A stretch of 64,000 nt of DNA, taken from Symsagittifera roscoffensis. Its lineage: Eukaryota; Xenacoelomorpha; Acoela; Convolutidae. Of this stretch, positions 10,624 through 23,044 are shown piece by piece. Below the pieces are notes generated by a model that was not told where the DNA came from, made no database searches, and worked only from the letters and a program-made list of their open reading frames with translations. The DNA lies in assembly GCF_963678635.1 (NCBI RefSeq), contig NC_087071.1, positions 27,077,378-27,141,377 on the forward strand, given 5' to 3'. The position numbers and the translations under genes are program-made. Each line of letters begins with the position of its first letter. The first letter of the stretch is position 1.

Positions 10624-13600
10624 GTATGCGTGTGATGATTTTTTTTCATGAAAGAAAGTTTCCTCTTGCAAGTCTAGGGATGTACTCACGGAAATTGAAA
10701 TTAAGTTCCAGCTAAATGGAAGCTTCTACTAATTGAATAGAATTCTTGAATTAAGAGTTAAAATGCAGTATCGATGTTTCCGGCATCGACACTCCAGATG
10801 ACGTTATAGATAGCAGATTTTAGCCATTTGCTGTTTTAGGGAAACGAGTTCTTTCCGACACACAAAAATTGAAAGGGTCAATTACTTGAAGCAAACGTTC
10901 CAGTTTCAAAAAAATGCTGCACTCGAATTAATTGAAATTAATAATACAAGATAGCTAGCGAGTTTAGTGCTTTATTTCGAATCCATTGTTTCTAACCCAA
11001 CTCGCAACTAAAAATACACGCTGTAGTTGCCAGTTTAAATCTTTTGGTTAAATTTCAAATCCTAACATGAGATTTTTCCATAAGATGTCACCGTTTGGCT
11101 CGGTGGCTAGTCAATAAGCAGAATAATGGTCAAAGAATAGAATGGGTCCAAGAGTGGCCAGTCAATAAGCAGAATGGTCTAAGAATAGAATGGGTCCAAG
11201 AGCAGAAAATTTTTAGTTTTTATAATCTATTCGGTAAGTTAAGAATAGACATTATTACCAAAGAAACTAATATTTTATGCATAATTTGAAGAATTTAATC
11301 GAGATTTTTTTCAAAAAAAATCATTTAAAAAATTGGTGGAATTATTCAATTCACGCATAATTTTTCCATTTTCTTGGTATTATTGACGATTATGATAATT
11401 GTTTTATCAATTAGACCGTATAAATTAATAAAAGGAAAAAATTGTCTGTTTTTCTGCTCTTGGACCCATTTTGCTCTTAGACCACTCTGCTTATTGCTCA
11501 GCCTCCGTTTGGCTCTAACTTCAATATTAGTAAAGAGTAAACTGGAAATATGTATTTCGCTCTTCTATAATTACAATATACCTGAAAATAATTTCGTCAT
11601 CATGTAACCTGTTTCACACAGTTCTGCCTTTTAAAAAAAGAGTTTTCAATATATTGCCCATTAAATCTTTCGACAAGGTTTTATTTTTGTGGTTAATTAT
11701 TATGTTATAGTTTTCATAATTAATGAGCTTGTAATAGTTGGTTTTGATTCTCCTAAAGTGGCAGATTAGTTTCCAGTCATGAAAATTTGATACTGGCAAT
11801 TCATTATTTTTAAATTTGAGATCAAGAGGATGAATCGAGTTTTGCACGATCACATCAGGTTGAAATTGCCGAATTCAGTTATTTTTCCAATGAGATTCGT
11901 AAATTGGCTGAAATTCTATTCAATATTACTTTGACGATCCAAGGGAAACCGTCTTCCTGCGGCAAAGACTTGCTATCTGTGTACAACGCGGAAACGCTAG
12001 CTGCGTACTTGAATCTCTCCAAGAAACTGATTGATCTCTTTTCATCTCCGGGTCTTCTTCCTCTTTCCAACATATACTTAACTTCAACTTTTCCTCTCTT
12101 ATCATATTTGGACTGAATTTTTGAAATTAAGATAGATTTCATCAAGAAAACTAAGCAACTCTGTTTTTTCAAATTGCTCATTTGTTAGCACTTTTGCTAC
12201 ATATCCTTGTCAGATTAATAGCATCTGATCTATCGCCTTCATTGAAGACTAGTGTTTGCACATGGGAAAGCTATTGTAGTGCAAAAGCGAGGACATCCGC
12301 CTCGTAACCTCCAAGTCGAGGGATCTGCTCCATCATAAATTAAAAGTTTTCAAGTAAAATTTTTTTTCAAGGCTTAATTTCTTTTTCTTTATTTGTTTTT
12401 TTTTTCGCTGCATTTTTAACTTTCTTTTTGCCCTTTTGTCTTGTATCTGCGAAGAGTTGCTTCGCTTCTGTGTTGAAATTTTCAATTCGGCTGAGCAAAA
12501 GATCAAATCAGTTCTCCTTTCAATTCAATTTTTTGGTATTTTCAGTGCACATCGTTAGTAGTATAATTATTTAAAAACGTTTTCCAATATAGTATCGCTG
12601 GTATGACCCTAAGCTATCGAGATTATCCGCAAACTCTAATATAACTGGTAGCCGCGTTAGTTGTTTTTAAATCAAGTTCCTTGTTTTAGGTTTAGTTCTT
12701 CAAGAGCAACAGCAAAGATCTCTTTCAAATTTGGAGGAGAGAGATACTCAAATTTACAGTTTGATTCACCGGATGGAAACATCTAACCAAGAGAATGAGC
12801 AACTGAAAAGCGAGTGTAAAAACCTACGAGAGTCTGTATCTAGGTTCTCTGATATAATCAGAGACCTGTTAATTGAAAAAGCGCGCGCAGAGCGAAGAGA
12901 GACCAGAAGATGCACTTTGGAGAAGAAACTGCGCCTAGGACAGTTTGTCAATGTTCGGCAAGGTGCTACATATGTTGAACAGTGGCAAGATGGGTAAGTT
13001 GTTGTGATATCTACAATTAAAGATTAAAGAAACTTCTCAACTTTTCTCCCTTCTGCTAAAGGGGAGCTAATTGGTTACCAAATACAAAATATGTATACTT
13101 ATAACTGCTATTTCTTAAGAGGGGGCTAAATTTATTACAACAGGTACACGGAGTGTATTAATTCATCTACCTGGAAAATATCATGCCTCTGAGCAACTGC
13201 AATCTCAATGGAAAATTTATTATGTTAAACTTAGATATAAAAAAGAGGTGCAAACCCTAGAAACCATCATAAAGCTGAAAATACTACTTTTGCTACTACA
13301 AGTTTTGTCGTTGATTTATAGACAATTTCAAGCAGTACGGCATGTACTATGCTCAAATCTGATCGGCTGGAAAATATTACGTTTAATCAAGTGAACAATC
13401 TCCCCCCGATTCTGATATTTAGGGGAGATTGTTCACTTGATCCAAATAATTATGCGGTAAGCTGTAGAAGGATATAATACATGCAAGAAATTCTCAGATA
13501 TACGTTCTAGAGCATCTAATTATATAAAAAAAACAAGTTAATGTAAAAGCGCCCACGTTTTTGTGATGTACATTATTGTGATGGAAATTGTGTTCTAGGT

Positions 13601-16600
13601 ATGCTTTCAAGGAGATCTCAAAGCGACAAGAGGAGATAGCAAAGGAGAGGGACATGATGGAGAAAGAAAAGAAGTTGCTAGTTAAACAGAAGCCCCCTTC
13701 CACTGCATCCCAGAACTCAGAGTCCTCATCCACCAAGGCAAATTCAGACAAGGTACGATCATTCAAAAATTACAACACCAACCTAAAATATAACAACTAA
13801 GGGATGTTTATACAATGCGCATATAATCGGGTTAACCTTTCTATGATTTTTTACACAAAACATTTGAGAATTTGCTTTTAAAATAATTTTTTTTTACAAT
13901 AAGTTAAATACGTTGTCTGAAGAAGAACTTATTTCTTAGACGCATAAAATGATTTTGGCTTTTCTTCGTTTTAAGAAAGTTTCTCTGCCCACACTAACAC
14001 AAAACGAATTCCACGAGCGAGATGAAATTCTCAAATTACGTGCATTGTGGCTGCGTAAAGAAGAGTCGGATCTAGCGACTGAGTTGGAGAAGATGGAGCG
14101 AGAGAGGAATGTACACGTGAGAGACCTGAAGAGACAGAATGCGGAAGACGAGAGTCAGTATAGAAATTTCCCCACTCTCAACAACCGCTACTTGCTGCTG
14201 GAGCTACTCGGTAAGTTCAGTTTGAGTATTTACTTTGCTAAACTTGTGGTTAGTATAACTTGCCATTAAGTGTCGATGAACGTAGCTCAGACTTTTATAT
14301 AGGTCGTGGCGATTTTTTTGAAGGAAGTCTTCTTTTTTTCGCGTTTTGGCTTTTGATTTGATTTTTATCATTTCCTTTATTAATGGCAAAAATGTAAAGG
14401 TCACGAAAAACATGACCGGCTTCTAGTTACAATGGCCAGCAGCCTAGTGTATTAGTACGAACCTTCTTTTTTTCTAACCTAACTCGCAAATAAAAGCGTT
14501 CATTAAGAGTGTTCACTTATCTGTGTGCCTTTTTGCTATAAATATGATCTGTAGCATTGGAAATTTCATAGCATCTGTTTTCTGGTTTATTTGTGGCTAG
14601 TGTTTGTGATTTATTGAGCGTCCGTGGCTGAGTGGTTAGTGTGTGAAACTCGCGTTCTCGAGGTCACAGTAGGTCCCAGATCGAATTCGTGACGTAGCCG
14701 AATTTTTACCAATTCGATGCTTATTGCTACTTTTTCTTATCGCTCTTTATAGAGTTGCTTTTTGTCGTGTTCTCGCTATTGTTTGCGACGCGAAGCTACA
14801 CATGTGTTTCGAAATTGGAGTTTAATTTTCAGATAACCCAGCAAAATAGAATTTTTACCTATTGATCCAGTTCTAGAATTTCAAAGAGCTTGAAGGCCAT
14901 CAATTGGTTTCTTCAAAATTCGAGATTTTACAAAAAAAAACAAGTCAGTATTTTTTTTCTGTTTACATGTGCTCATTGACACTTTTCAAATTATCTGTTG
15001 GTTATATTTTGTAGTTCTCCGAGTAGAATTTGTAAAGTATATACGAGATGCGCCCGAAAACGACAAATTTTTTTACTACATCTTGAAAGGTTGATATGCA
15101 TCTTTCTAACTTCTATTTACACTTGCGAGAGCAAATGTCTTGTTATCGGGGACTAGACTTTCCCAAAACATTTTTTTAACAGATCTTTCTTTTCTATTCT
15201 CTTTGTAAAGGTCTGAGGTACGAGTCCCGACTGGAACATGTTTTTTTTTCAGTATGTATGCAATTGAAAGTTTTTTTCGATAGAATTTGATATTTCGGAC
15301 TTTCGTTTGTCGGCTCAGTTGCCACATCACAGATTTGCAAAAGCAATTGTTGTTCTTTATACCGAAATTTTAAATTGGTACTCAAAAATTGTCTGCTCTG
15401 TTTTATCTTCATAAGTTTTGTTCCGTTGCTTTTTAAGCGACAAGCAAAGGTATTGCAATCGGGAACTAGACTTTTTTCCGTAAACAACTTTGTCCACAGG
15501 ACTCATCTGTTGTATACTTCTGGACTCATCTCTAGTGATACCTTCTGAGCGTTCCGGCCCACTTCAAATTCTTAGCGTTCCCGGCCTTCTTTACCTGGAT
15601 TTAACAATTTTGCCTGGTACGCGACAAAAGTCCTGGGTTCGAATCTGACCGGGACTTTTTTTTTCAAACGCGAAATATTCCGTTTAACAAAAGGTTTCGT
15701 CTTGTTATTTTTCTGCTTACGTTTTGTCGGCCTATTTGCCACATAGTTCATTTTGTTTTCGTTTGCTGTGCGCAATTTACATTGTATTTGCTCATAGAGT
15801 TCTGATTTAATTCTGCAGTTTATAATCTATATTTTGACTTCTATATTTTGTTTTTGCTTAATTTTTTCTGTCCAAATGATTTTGGCCTGTATTTTATCGG
15901 CTTAGTGTTCTAACTTTGCATCGTTTCAAGTGAAAAGTAAGTTTTATGCTCTTCTTCGAATCGCAAAATTTGCTAAAATCTTAATTGAAATTATAGTTTT
16001 TCGGCATTTTTGTTTTTTCTTTTCCTTTTTTCGGCTTAACTGGTTCCGGCCTATATGATATGGCTTAATGGCCTCAAATTGTGTCTGTCGACCATCAAAA
16101 AAAATTGTGTGTGCCTGAATGTTCTCAGTTGAGGGGGACTTAATAGTTTTTTATGGGTCATAAATTCGTGAACTTTTTTTCGCCTTCTCATTTTCCTTTT
16201 TTGTTCATCGCAATTGTATTCGGCTTTTTTTTATATCAGCCTAGTGGCCTCATATTGGTTCATTTGACGAGTAATTTAAGTCTTTTGTTTGTGTGTTGAG
16301 GGTGAGGTGGACTTGTTAACTTTTTATTAGTTTTGTTGATTTTTTATCGGCTCAATGATTAATATTAAATGTTTAGCATGTTTGCCTAGAATGAACTTCT
16401 ATCGAGACTACTCAATTTTAAATTTTGGAATGTTTTATATACTTGAGTTGTATCGCAAGTGGTGCGAAGCACCGCTTCATTTCTGTGTTTAAAATGTCAT
16501 TGAATCAAGTGAGTTTAAAGTTTTTTTGAATACTAAGTAACTAGTTGCTGTTAAAGCTACTGTTTATACACCTACCTCAGTAATATCATAGCAAATTTGT

Positions 16601-19600
16601 TTAATGCTGTTTCCTTTTGATTTTGAAAAATTGTGTAAAATTAGCTTGGCGAAAGAATACAGTTGAAAGTGGCTTCTTGATTCTACGCACCCCTTTTAAA
16701 AAAGTTTTTTTTAACCCTTGCGATAAGCAAGGGGGTTGCAATCGTGTGCTAGATTTTTCCCGTAAATAACTTTGTTCACAGTGCACATATCCTGGACTTT
16801 TTCATCTACTTGGCCTTTCTATTGCCTCAGACATATTTTCAGCATGTTAGCATTTGAAATATCCAGCCTAATTGAAATGTGCTTTTTATGGTGTTTGAAA
16901 TTTAACCATCTCGATTTGTTAATTTCATTTTGTTTTTTTTTCCGACTTTTTGAAAGAATTTTTTCTGTATGAAGGGTTTCTGCTCAGGTATTTTCGGCTT
17001 TGTTACCACTTGGTAAATATCAAATTCAATCGACCATCCGGTGCATTTAGCGTAGAAGTAACACAACTGCTTGAGTTGGCAAAGGCTTGTGGTTCGATTC
17101 CGGCCGAGTCCTATTTCAAAGCTAGTTTTTGTGCTTAGTGCTTTTTGGGACTATCGTTCCTCTGTTTTTTGTGGGCTCAGTTTCTTCAGCACGGCTGTTT
17201 TTGAAGGTTCAGCTTTCTTCCCTATTGCTGTATCACCCATGCTTCAAACGACGAATCCCGGGTGTTCGATTCCATTCCAGACCTGTAAATTAAAATTTTT
17301 CGCCCAAATTAGATTATTGTCTGTCTGCTTTTTTGTCGCCTTATTTCCCCAGAAAGGACATTGTTTGGAAAGCTTGGCTTTTTTCCATTATTCCGAAAGC
17401 TCTCTGTAAAGTTGTCAATGGTGCAGGTAATTTTATTTTGGGCTTTTCTTGTAATTTGGAAAAGTTCAAATTGGAAGGATTTCACACTGTTATATCAAAT
17501 TTTAGAAAACCCCGAGTTGGTTTGTAAAAAGATTCAGCTAAGTGAAAACGTAAGCTAATGCCACGAATCCAAACCTATTTTGTCAACCTGAACTAAGATG
17601 ATCACATTGATCTCAGAGAAAAGACCGTAAAGAGTATCATTTTAGTATAGTTGTCCTCCGGATGATTTTTTACACACATTCTCACGTGCACTTTCTGACC
17701 TAAAGTTTGTTCAAGCTTTTTGGTATACTAAGTTTTTCGCGAAAGTTTGTTCAAGCGCAATTTTACTTTTTAGCGATTTGACTTGATTTCTTTTTAAGTG
17801 CAGTTAATTTCGTTTGCTGAAAGAAAGGCAAACTCCACTATCGAACAGCAAAAGTGTTAAGTTCTAGTTTCGAAAGTGTTATTTAATTGCCCGATTTCCC
17901 ACTGAAATAAAATTTTACCTGATGATCCAAATTGTTCATTTTGGGTTAGTTAAAAAAAGTCAATCATTAATTGTGCTTGAAATTCAAAGGGCTTTAAGAT
18001 CATCTCTTTTTTTTCTGTGAAATTCGAAAAGTTCTTTGTATACTTGCGTTCGTTGACTCTTTTTCACTTTTTTTTGGGCTTTGTTTTTCAATTTTTCCAT
18101 TTGATTTTAATTACAGTCATTCTTTTTTTGTATCGCAATTAGTGCAAAGCTCAGCTTCGCCTGTCTGATGTTTTTTTTCTTATATTAACAATTTTGTTGC
18201 ACATTTTCGTTGACGTAATAGCTTATTATATTTGCAGGTAAAGGGGGCTTTAGCGAAGTGTACAAGGCGTTTGATCTGCGTGAACAGCAATTTGTAGCCT
18301 GCAAGATCCACCACTGCAATAAAGAATGGAGAGAGGAGAAGAAACAGAACTACATCAAACACGCGTGCAGAGAGTATGAGATACACAAACAGCTGTCTCA
18401 TTCAAGAATTGTTCGTCTGTTTGATGTGTTCGAGATATCACAGGACTCTTTTTGTACCGTCATGGAATACTGTGACGGAAATGATCTTGGTGAGTTAAAC
18501 TAGCCATAAACTACCTATGTAGTACTTAATTTGCGGGGGTTCAAAAATTAACTGGGAGGATGGGGTTTGGACATGCACATATTTTAGGCGAAGCCGGTTT
18601 TCATTACAGTATTAGTAGATTCAGTTGTTGTTTTGCTGAATTTTTTTCACAAAATATATTAATGCATCATTGAATTTTTTGGTAGATTTGCTTTACGCTT
18701 AATATGAAAAGGTTAAAATGCGCTTATTTGATGATTATGCTCAGCAGTTGTAGTATGGAAGGTTACACTAATATACTATACTTTTTAAGGTAATAAATAA
18801 AACTCAATTACGAACTTCTATTGTATCTTAAGTAGTGTGCTGTGTTTTAGATTTTTGTTTAAAGCAGTCCAAAAATTTAGCAGAACGTGAAGCCAAATCA
18901 GTAATCCAACAAGTTGTTTCTGCTTTGAAGTATTTGAACCAGCTCAAAAAGCCAATCATCCACTACGATCTCAAACCGGCCAACATTCTCATGGGAAAAG
19001 ACTCAAACGTAGGAGAAATCAAAATCACCGACTTCGGTCTCAGTAAAATTATGGACGAAGATGCTTACAACGATACGCAAGGTGGAATCGAGTTGACGTC
19101 TCAAGGAACCGGAACCTACTGGTACCTCCCACCAGAAGTCTTTGATGACGCAGCCCAGGGACCCGTTGTCATATCGTCCAAAGTTGACGTGTGGAGCGTC
19201 GGGGTGCTATTCTACCAAATCCTATATGGCAAGAAACCCTACGGACATAACGAATCCCAGGCGAGTATCCTGAAAAACGACACCATTAGAAACGCAGGAC
19301 CAGTTGAGTTTCCGACGAAGCCAGCGATATCGCCAGAGGCTAAAAACTTCATAAGGCGATGTCTTCAAAGAGTCCACCAACGTCCAGACGTTTTGACTCT
19401 CGCCAATGACGAGTATCTTGTCCCTCCAAACAGAAGCTATAGTAGGTCCTCCTCAATCAACAGCAGTAGCAATAATAACAATAACAACAATAATAGCAGC
19501 AACACGTCAGCTGGACAAAGTCTAAACACCAGTGGAAATGCCGCTCATAATAGTGCAGTCGTGAATTCAGCGCTTTCCATGATTAACCAGTCGGGATACC

Positions 19601-20136
19601 TTGGCGGAAACATAACGTCGCCTGGAATGGCAGCCGGCGTGAACAAACATCAATCGCAGTTGAACAACAACCTTAGTGGTGCTACGAACCCAGTCTACCC
19701 GAACTTGAATGCAGTTGAGAATAATATGCCCCAAATGGGGTCAATTTATGGAAACCCAGTTCCAGGAACAGCTGGAAGGAACTCGAATGTTTACGTCACT
19801 ACTACAACTGATTCATCAATGTCGGGTCAGAACTCTTCCACGACAGCAAAGAACGTTCCTAGTTTTATGTCCCAAACGGCCCAACAAAATCAACAAGGAA
19901 GCATAGGTTTCAACCATATTACGTTAGGATCTCAGGCAAAGACAGTAGCAGCGACTGCCAACACATCAGGAGGCACTCCGCCGATGTTGTCTGCAGGAAC
20001 AGTCCTCATTTCAACTAAACCCAATGTTCTAGTAGCCCATAATGCAAATAATAACAATCATACAGCAAATGTAGCTAACGCGCAATATGTCGCTACCGCC
20101 AACGGATCAACGCCTCACGTTTTTTCAGCCAAATGA
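10101..20136 (+). CDS. TLK: Tousled-like serine/threonine kinase (six exons)
   Basis: Exons 10,101-10,623, 12,690-12,993, 13,599-13,752, 13,976-14,210, 18,238-18,489 and 18,851-20,136 join in phase: 2,754 nt, 917 residues. TLKs are nuclear kinases that phosphorylate the histone chaperone ASF1 and act in chromatin assembly during replication; this role comes from family knowledge. In order: ELLEAR and KKIDDYFS motifs, QTDLT leading into coiled coil (about 175-400), kinase domain about 398-690 with glycine loop GKGGFSEVY, Lys428, the TLK-type HYDLKPAN loop (Asp529), DFG at 550-552 and YWYLPPE. The tail of about 225 residues is rich in Asn, Ser, Gln and Thr and is longer than in vertebrate TLKs. 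A LINE lies just upstream, and the first exon is duplicated at 2,114-2,636. Confidence 0.92.
11091..11515. mobile_element. MITE with inverted ends (copy 2)
   Basis: Duplicate of the element at 3,104-3,523, inside TLK intron 1. It carries the same CCGTTTGGCTC flanks and the 48-bp internal tandem with small differences. Confidence 0.6.
12690..12993 (+). CDS. TLK: TLK exon 2, coiled coil
   Basis: Acceptor TTGTTTTAG ends at 12,689; donor GTAAGT starts at 12,994. The split Gly codon joins QTDLT to [18 protein letters not shown], matching the register of other TLKs. It ends with the conserved [21 protein letters not shown]-type segment. Confidence 0.92.
13386..13441. other. 20-bp perfect hairpin in TLK intron 2
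   Basis: Arms at 13,386-13,405 and 13,422-13,441 are exact reverse complements separated by a 16-nt loop. The left arm starts ATCAAGTGAAC. The arms contain a C run and a G run. I see no coding role. It could be a small foldback element or an RNA hairpin. Confidence 0.75.
13599..13752 (+). CDS. TLK: TLK exon 3, coiled coil
   Basis: Acceptor GTGTTCTAG, donor GTACGA. The split Gly codon joins WQDG to [20 protein letters not shown] and continues to LLVKQKPP, matching the family pattern of a Lys/Glu-rich coiled coil before a low-complexity linker. Ends in phase 0. Confidence 0.9.
13976..14210 (+). CDS. TLK: TLK exon 4, end of coiled coil and start of kinase
   Basis: Encodes [18 protein letters not shown] through [13 protein letters not shown] and [10 protein letters not shown], ending before the donor GTAAGT at 14,211. 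The acceptor is placed at TTTTAAG, 13,971-13,975, in phase 0. This is the least certain junction of the gene because the pyrimidine tract is modest. Confidence 0.82.
14440..14830 (+). repeat. Dispersed repeat with tRNA-like head and GCGAAG hairpin (member 1)
   Basis: Shared with 23,045-23,500 and 63,050-63,640 in the same order: CTTCTTTTTTTCTAACCTAA, then CGCAAAT, then a tRNA-like segment (GTGGCTGAGTGGTTAGTG box A, GATCGAATTCG box B, about 14,620-14,690), then GACGTAGCCGAATTTTT, then a small GCGAAG-type stem near 14,785. Looks like a tRNA-derived SINE or other non-autonomous element. Confidence 0.5.
17553..17955 (+). repeat. About 400-bp direct repeat, copy 1 (TLK intron)
   Basis: Colinear with 21,473-21,910, sharing TAATGCCACGAATCCAA, CACATTGATCT-like, GCAAACT(A/C)CACTATC and AATAAAATTTTTACCT blocks. 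The partner lies downstream of the gene. A further fragment of the second half occurs near 23,930-24,050. Confidence 0.65.
18238..18489 (+). CDS. TLK: TLK exon 5, kinase N-lobe
   Basis: Acceptor TTTGCAG, donor GTGAGT. Completes the glycine-rich loop ([17 protein letters not shown]), carries the VACK lysine and the [18 protein letters not shown] helix, and ends at the hinge, [10 protein letters not shown]. Confidence 0.95.
18851..20136 (+). CDS. TLK: TLK exon 6, kinase C-lobe and Asn/Ser-rich tail
   Basis: Acceptor GTGTTTTAG, stop TGA at 20,134-20,136. Carries [23 protein letters not shown], the activation segment through [29 protein letters not shown] and FIRRCLQR. The kinase is followed by a long low-complexity tail, including a run of asparagines near 19,470-19,500. 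Confidence 0.95.
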
Positions 20137-20640
20137 CGACCAAATTCAAGGTCACCTGTAATTTAGTAGCTCCTATATTGTGATTAATGTCGTCTATATG
20201 ACTGTTGTATGGCTAAAAAAGAGATCTGGATCAGCCAAATCCAAGCTTCAATTACCTATTTGACGCACTGGATTATGAGATGTAGCTGAACGATTAGGTT
20301 TGTTCATGTCTCCTGTCCCTCCCTTAATTCCTCCCACCTTCTTGAATGGAATTTGTCCCCCCAGACGAAGGATTGGATTCCAGCAAGAAAAGTGGACGTA
20401 ATGTTGAAAATAGCTGATAAATAAACAATGATCACTTCAGACTCGAGTGAATTTAGTCTGTTGTATTCTTTGTGATAGATTAAGTTTGAAGTATTTTTTC
20501 TTAAGATTTTGAATGATGTTTTCTTTTCAAATGAGCCACGTTGATTGACCTGAGAAAGATTCAAAACTCAACTCAGATGATGATCTGCTATTACTTTCTT
20601 ATCGCAATTATTTCAATAAATATTTAATTTTCCGCTTTTT
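20137..20640 (+). other. Probable TLK 3' UTR
   Basis: Follows the TLK stop. Possible poly(A) signals are AATAAA at about 20,421 and at 20,615-20,620, the latter followed by T-rich sequence. No competing open frame. Confidence 0.5.
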
Positions 20641-21472
20641 GAGGGCAAGCTGTGGAGAATTTTTATGCAGTAAGGAAAGGACCAATGTCACTCAAGAAGA
20701 CAGAGACTATTACAAACAGAGCCTGTTGTCTGATGAAGTTCTCGAATGGTATACAGCAACGATACTAAAATCAAGTATTAACAATGTATTATGAGCTTCT
20801 TCAAGAAGAAGAATTCATTTCTCGTCGCTTTTTTAAAATATTAATCAGATCTATCAAGTATAAATTAAACAGTAAGAAAGAGCAGATAGCTCAAAAACTC
20901 GAATTACCAGTTTGGCCTATGGACGATTAAATTAGGAAGTCGAGTACTTTAACAAGAGCAGGAGCACCTGGTTACTAGGCACTGAATGTTCCGATCACAT
21001 TTTTGAATACAATATTTTTTGTTCCGACGACTAAGGTTAAATCACTTCTAATTGAATGCATTTTTAAAGTAAAGTTGTTTTAGAGTTTTTTCGCCGCAAT
21101 TTGGAAATCAAAAATTCAAAAACATTTTTTTTTGTTCTCTTAGTAATTTTCTACAACGTTTGCCTAGTTACCATGACTGTCGAATATTCCTAAGTTCCAG
21201 TTTTTTGTTCAGATTTTTTATCATACCAAGCAGAAAAATGACAATTTATAAAAAAAACTTTTTTTAGACTAAGTTCGGAACATTCTGTGCTACATGCACC
21301 GTAACCGGCTATCCTTGTTACAGTTAGCTTACGTTGTACATGCGCATTGCCTGAAGTAGCAATAAAAGTGCATAGATTGGACAGGAAAACTAACAAAAAT
21401 ACAATGTGGATAAATAAAGGCGAAATTGAGGTTAATTTACCTCTTTTTCTAGTTGAATTCAGCGTTGGAATA

Positions 21473-21910
21473 GCTAATGCCACGAATCCAACCCTATTTT
21501 GTCTAACTGATTTAAGATGAGATGATAACATTGATCTGAGACACAGACCGCTAAGAGTAACTTTTTCGAGGGTTTCGAGAAAATTGACGGAATAGTTGTC
21601 CTCGTATTGGCTTACGCACATTTTTAATTGCGCTTTCTGACGTAATTAAGAGTCATCAATGTAGTTCAAGATCTTCTTTAAGTCGCGATAATTCTTCAAT
21701 TAATTTTTTAGGAAAATTCTTTAAATATGTTCAAGCTTAGTTTCACTTTTTAGCGATTTGACTTTTGGTTTGTTTTTAAGTTCAGTACATTTTTTTGTTG
21801 ATTAGAAGGCAAACTACACTATCTAACAGCATTAATGTAAAGTTGCAGTTTCAACAGTGGTTATAATTTTTAGATTTTCCAGTGAAATAAAATTTTTACC
21901 TAATGATACA
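21473..21910 (+). repeat. About 400-bp direct repeat, copy 2
   Basis: Diverged partner of 17,553-17,955 in the same orientation; blocks occur in the same order. Confidence 0.65.
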
Positions 21911-23044
21911 AACCGCTTATTTGAAACGAAGCAACGCAACTGTCGGAGCAGTTTAATACAATGCATCTGTCGTGAAAAAGTTGAAGACAAAGAAGATATA
22001 GCATCAATTAAATTTTAAGTCGAAAAAAGAAACAAGGAAATTTGACTCGATGAAAGTTTGTAAAACAGCTGTATTTAAACAAGTCGAGAGCTTGTCAGGA
22101 ACGCTCGCAAAAGTTTTCACTGTTAAGTTTTCACTGGATTTAAACGTTGCAAATGAAATTTGATTTCAGAGAAGTGTTGCCCTGAATCCAAAGCAAATTC
22201 GTCACAAAAAATATTTTAGCAAAATTAATATTCGAAGCATAAAATTGAATTTCATGTGCTGTGACGGGAGGGAAGGCGTTGCTTTTTTTCAATAACCCTG
22301 CATCATGAAGGCAGAGACCGCCTCATCTTCAAAGCACGCTATGGTAAAAACAAAATTAAGTTGAAAGTGGAAATGCTGGAACCGTTGTCTGCAATGTTTT
22401 AAAATCCATAAATATGTGACCCATATTGCGTTGAAGGCTTACGGATTTTTTTTTTGTCTCAGAGAAAGTATGGTGTATTGATAAGTTGAAAGGTTTCGAT
22501 TCATGCTTTTTCTTAGATGTAAATCAACTCTTGTAAATCTGGTCAGCAGAAACATCAAATAGTAGTTAAATACACATCATTAATGTCGAATTTCTTTTTT
22601 TAATATAATAGCCATTTTTTCACTGGACTTTAGCCTCACCACATTTTGATAGTCATCAAAAAATGTTTGTTTTTCGGCCTAATCAACCAGCTTATTTAGG
22701 TTGATAATTGACATGAAAATTTTTTCAGAGGCGATGAATGTAGTAAATGCAAACTACACTTGGAACAGCAAATGCTTAAAGGTCTCGAAAAACGTGATCG
22801 ACATCTAATTTTGAAAGTAAATTTTAACAGCGGACAAAAAATTTAGCTATTGAGTTATCGAAAATTTTTTATCAATCATAATTGTATAAAATTCAACTTC
22901 ATTTCATTCTCAAAAGTTTTTGCTCACTGTTCAATTCGAGATTTGAAATTTAAAAAAAAAGTTTTTCTGTTTACTTGCGTTCATTCGCTCTTTTCTAGCT
23001 GTCTGTTGGTTTTTTTCATATACTTTTTTTTATTAGTAAAGCAT

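Larger units (their letters stand above)
7985..12355 (+). repeat. Tandem segmental duplication, copy 2 (part matching copy 1)
   Basis: Second copy of the segment at 1-4,363, in direct orientation. Copy 2 as a whole should begin at about 4,364, with unit length near 7.99 kb. After 12,355 the sequence runs on into the intron before kinase exon 2, so copy 2 is the one joined to the rest of the gene. Differences between copies are scattered substitutions and a few short indels, which suggests a fairly recent event; I did not compute an identity value. Confidence 0.93.
14211..18237. other. TLK intron 4, repeat-rich
   Basis: A 4-kb intron between GTAAGT and TTTGCAG. It holds several box-B-like sites (near 15,225, 15,650, 17,095 and 17,260) followed by T runs, two GCGAAG-hairpin repeat ends (about 16,455 and 18,140) and one copy of the 17,553-17,955 repeat. 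No coding exon seen; TLK codons run straight from exon 4 to exon 5. Confidence 0.75.

Noticed and set aside
14618-14700. Functional tRNA gene
   Set aside because: Box A and box B are recognisable, but the arms do not pair well and related copies are embedded in longer repeats, so a tRNA-derived repeat is more likely.
17071-17409. 112-codon frame in TLK intron 4
   Set aside because: Crosses two pseudo-tRNA box-B sites and repeat sequence; no protein similarity recognised.
21190-21621. 143-codon minus-strand frame
   Set aside because: It runs through a dispersed repeat whose other copy at 17,553 is not open.
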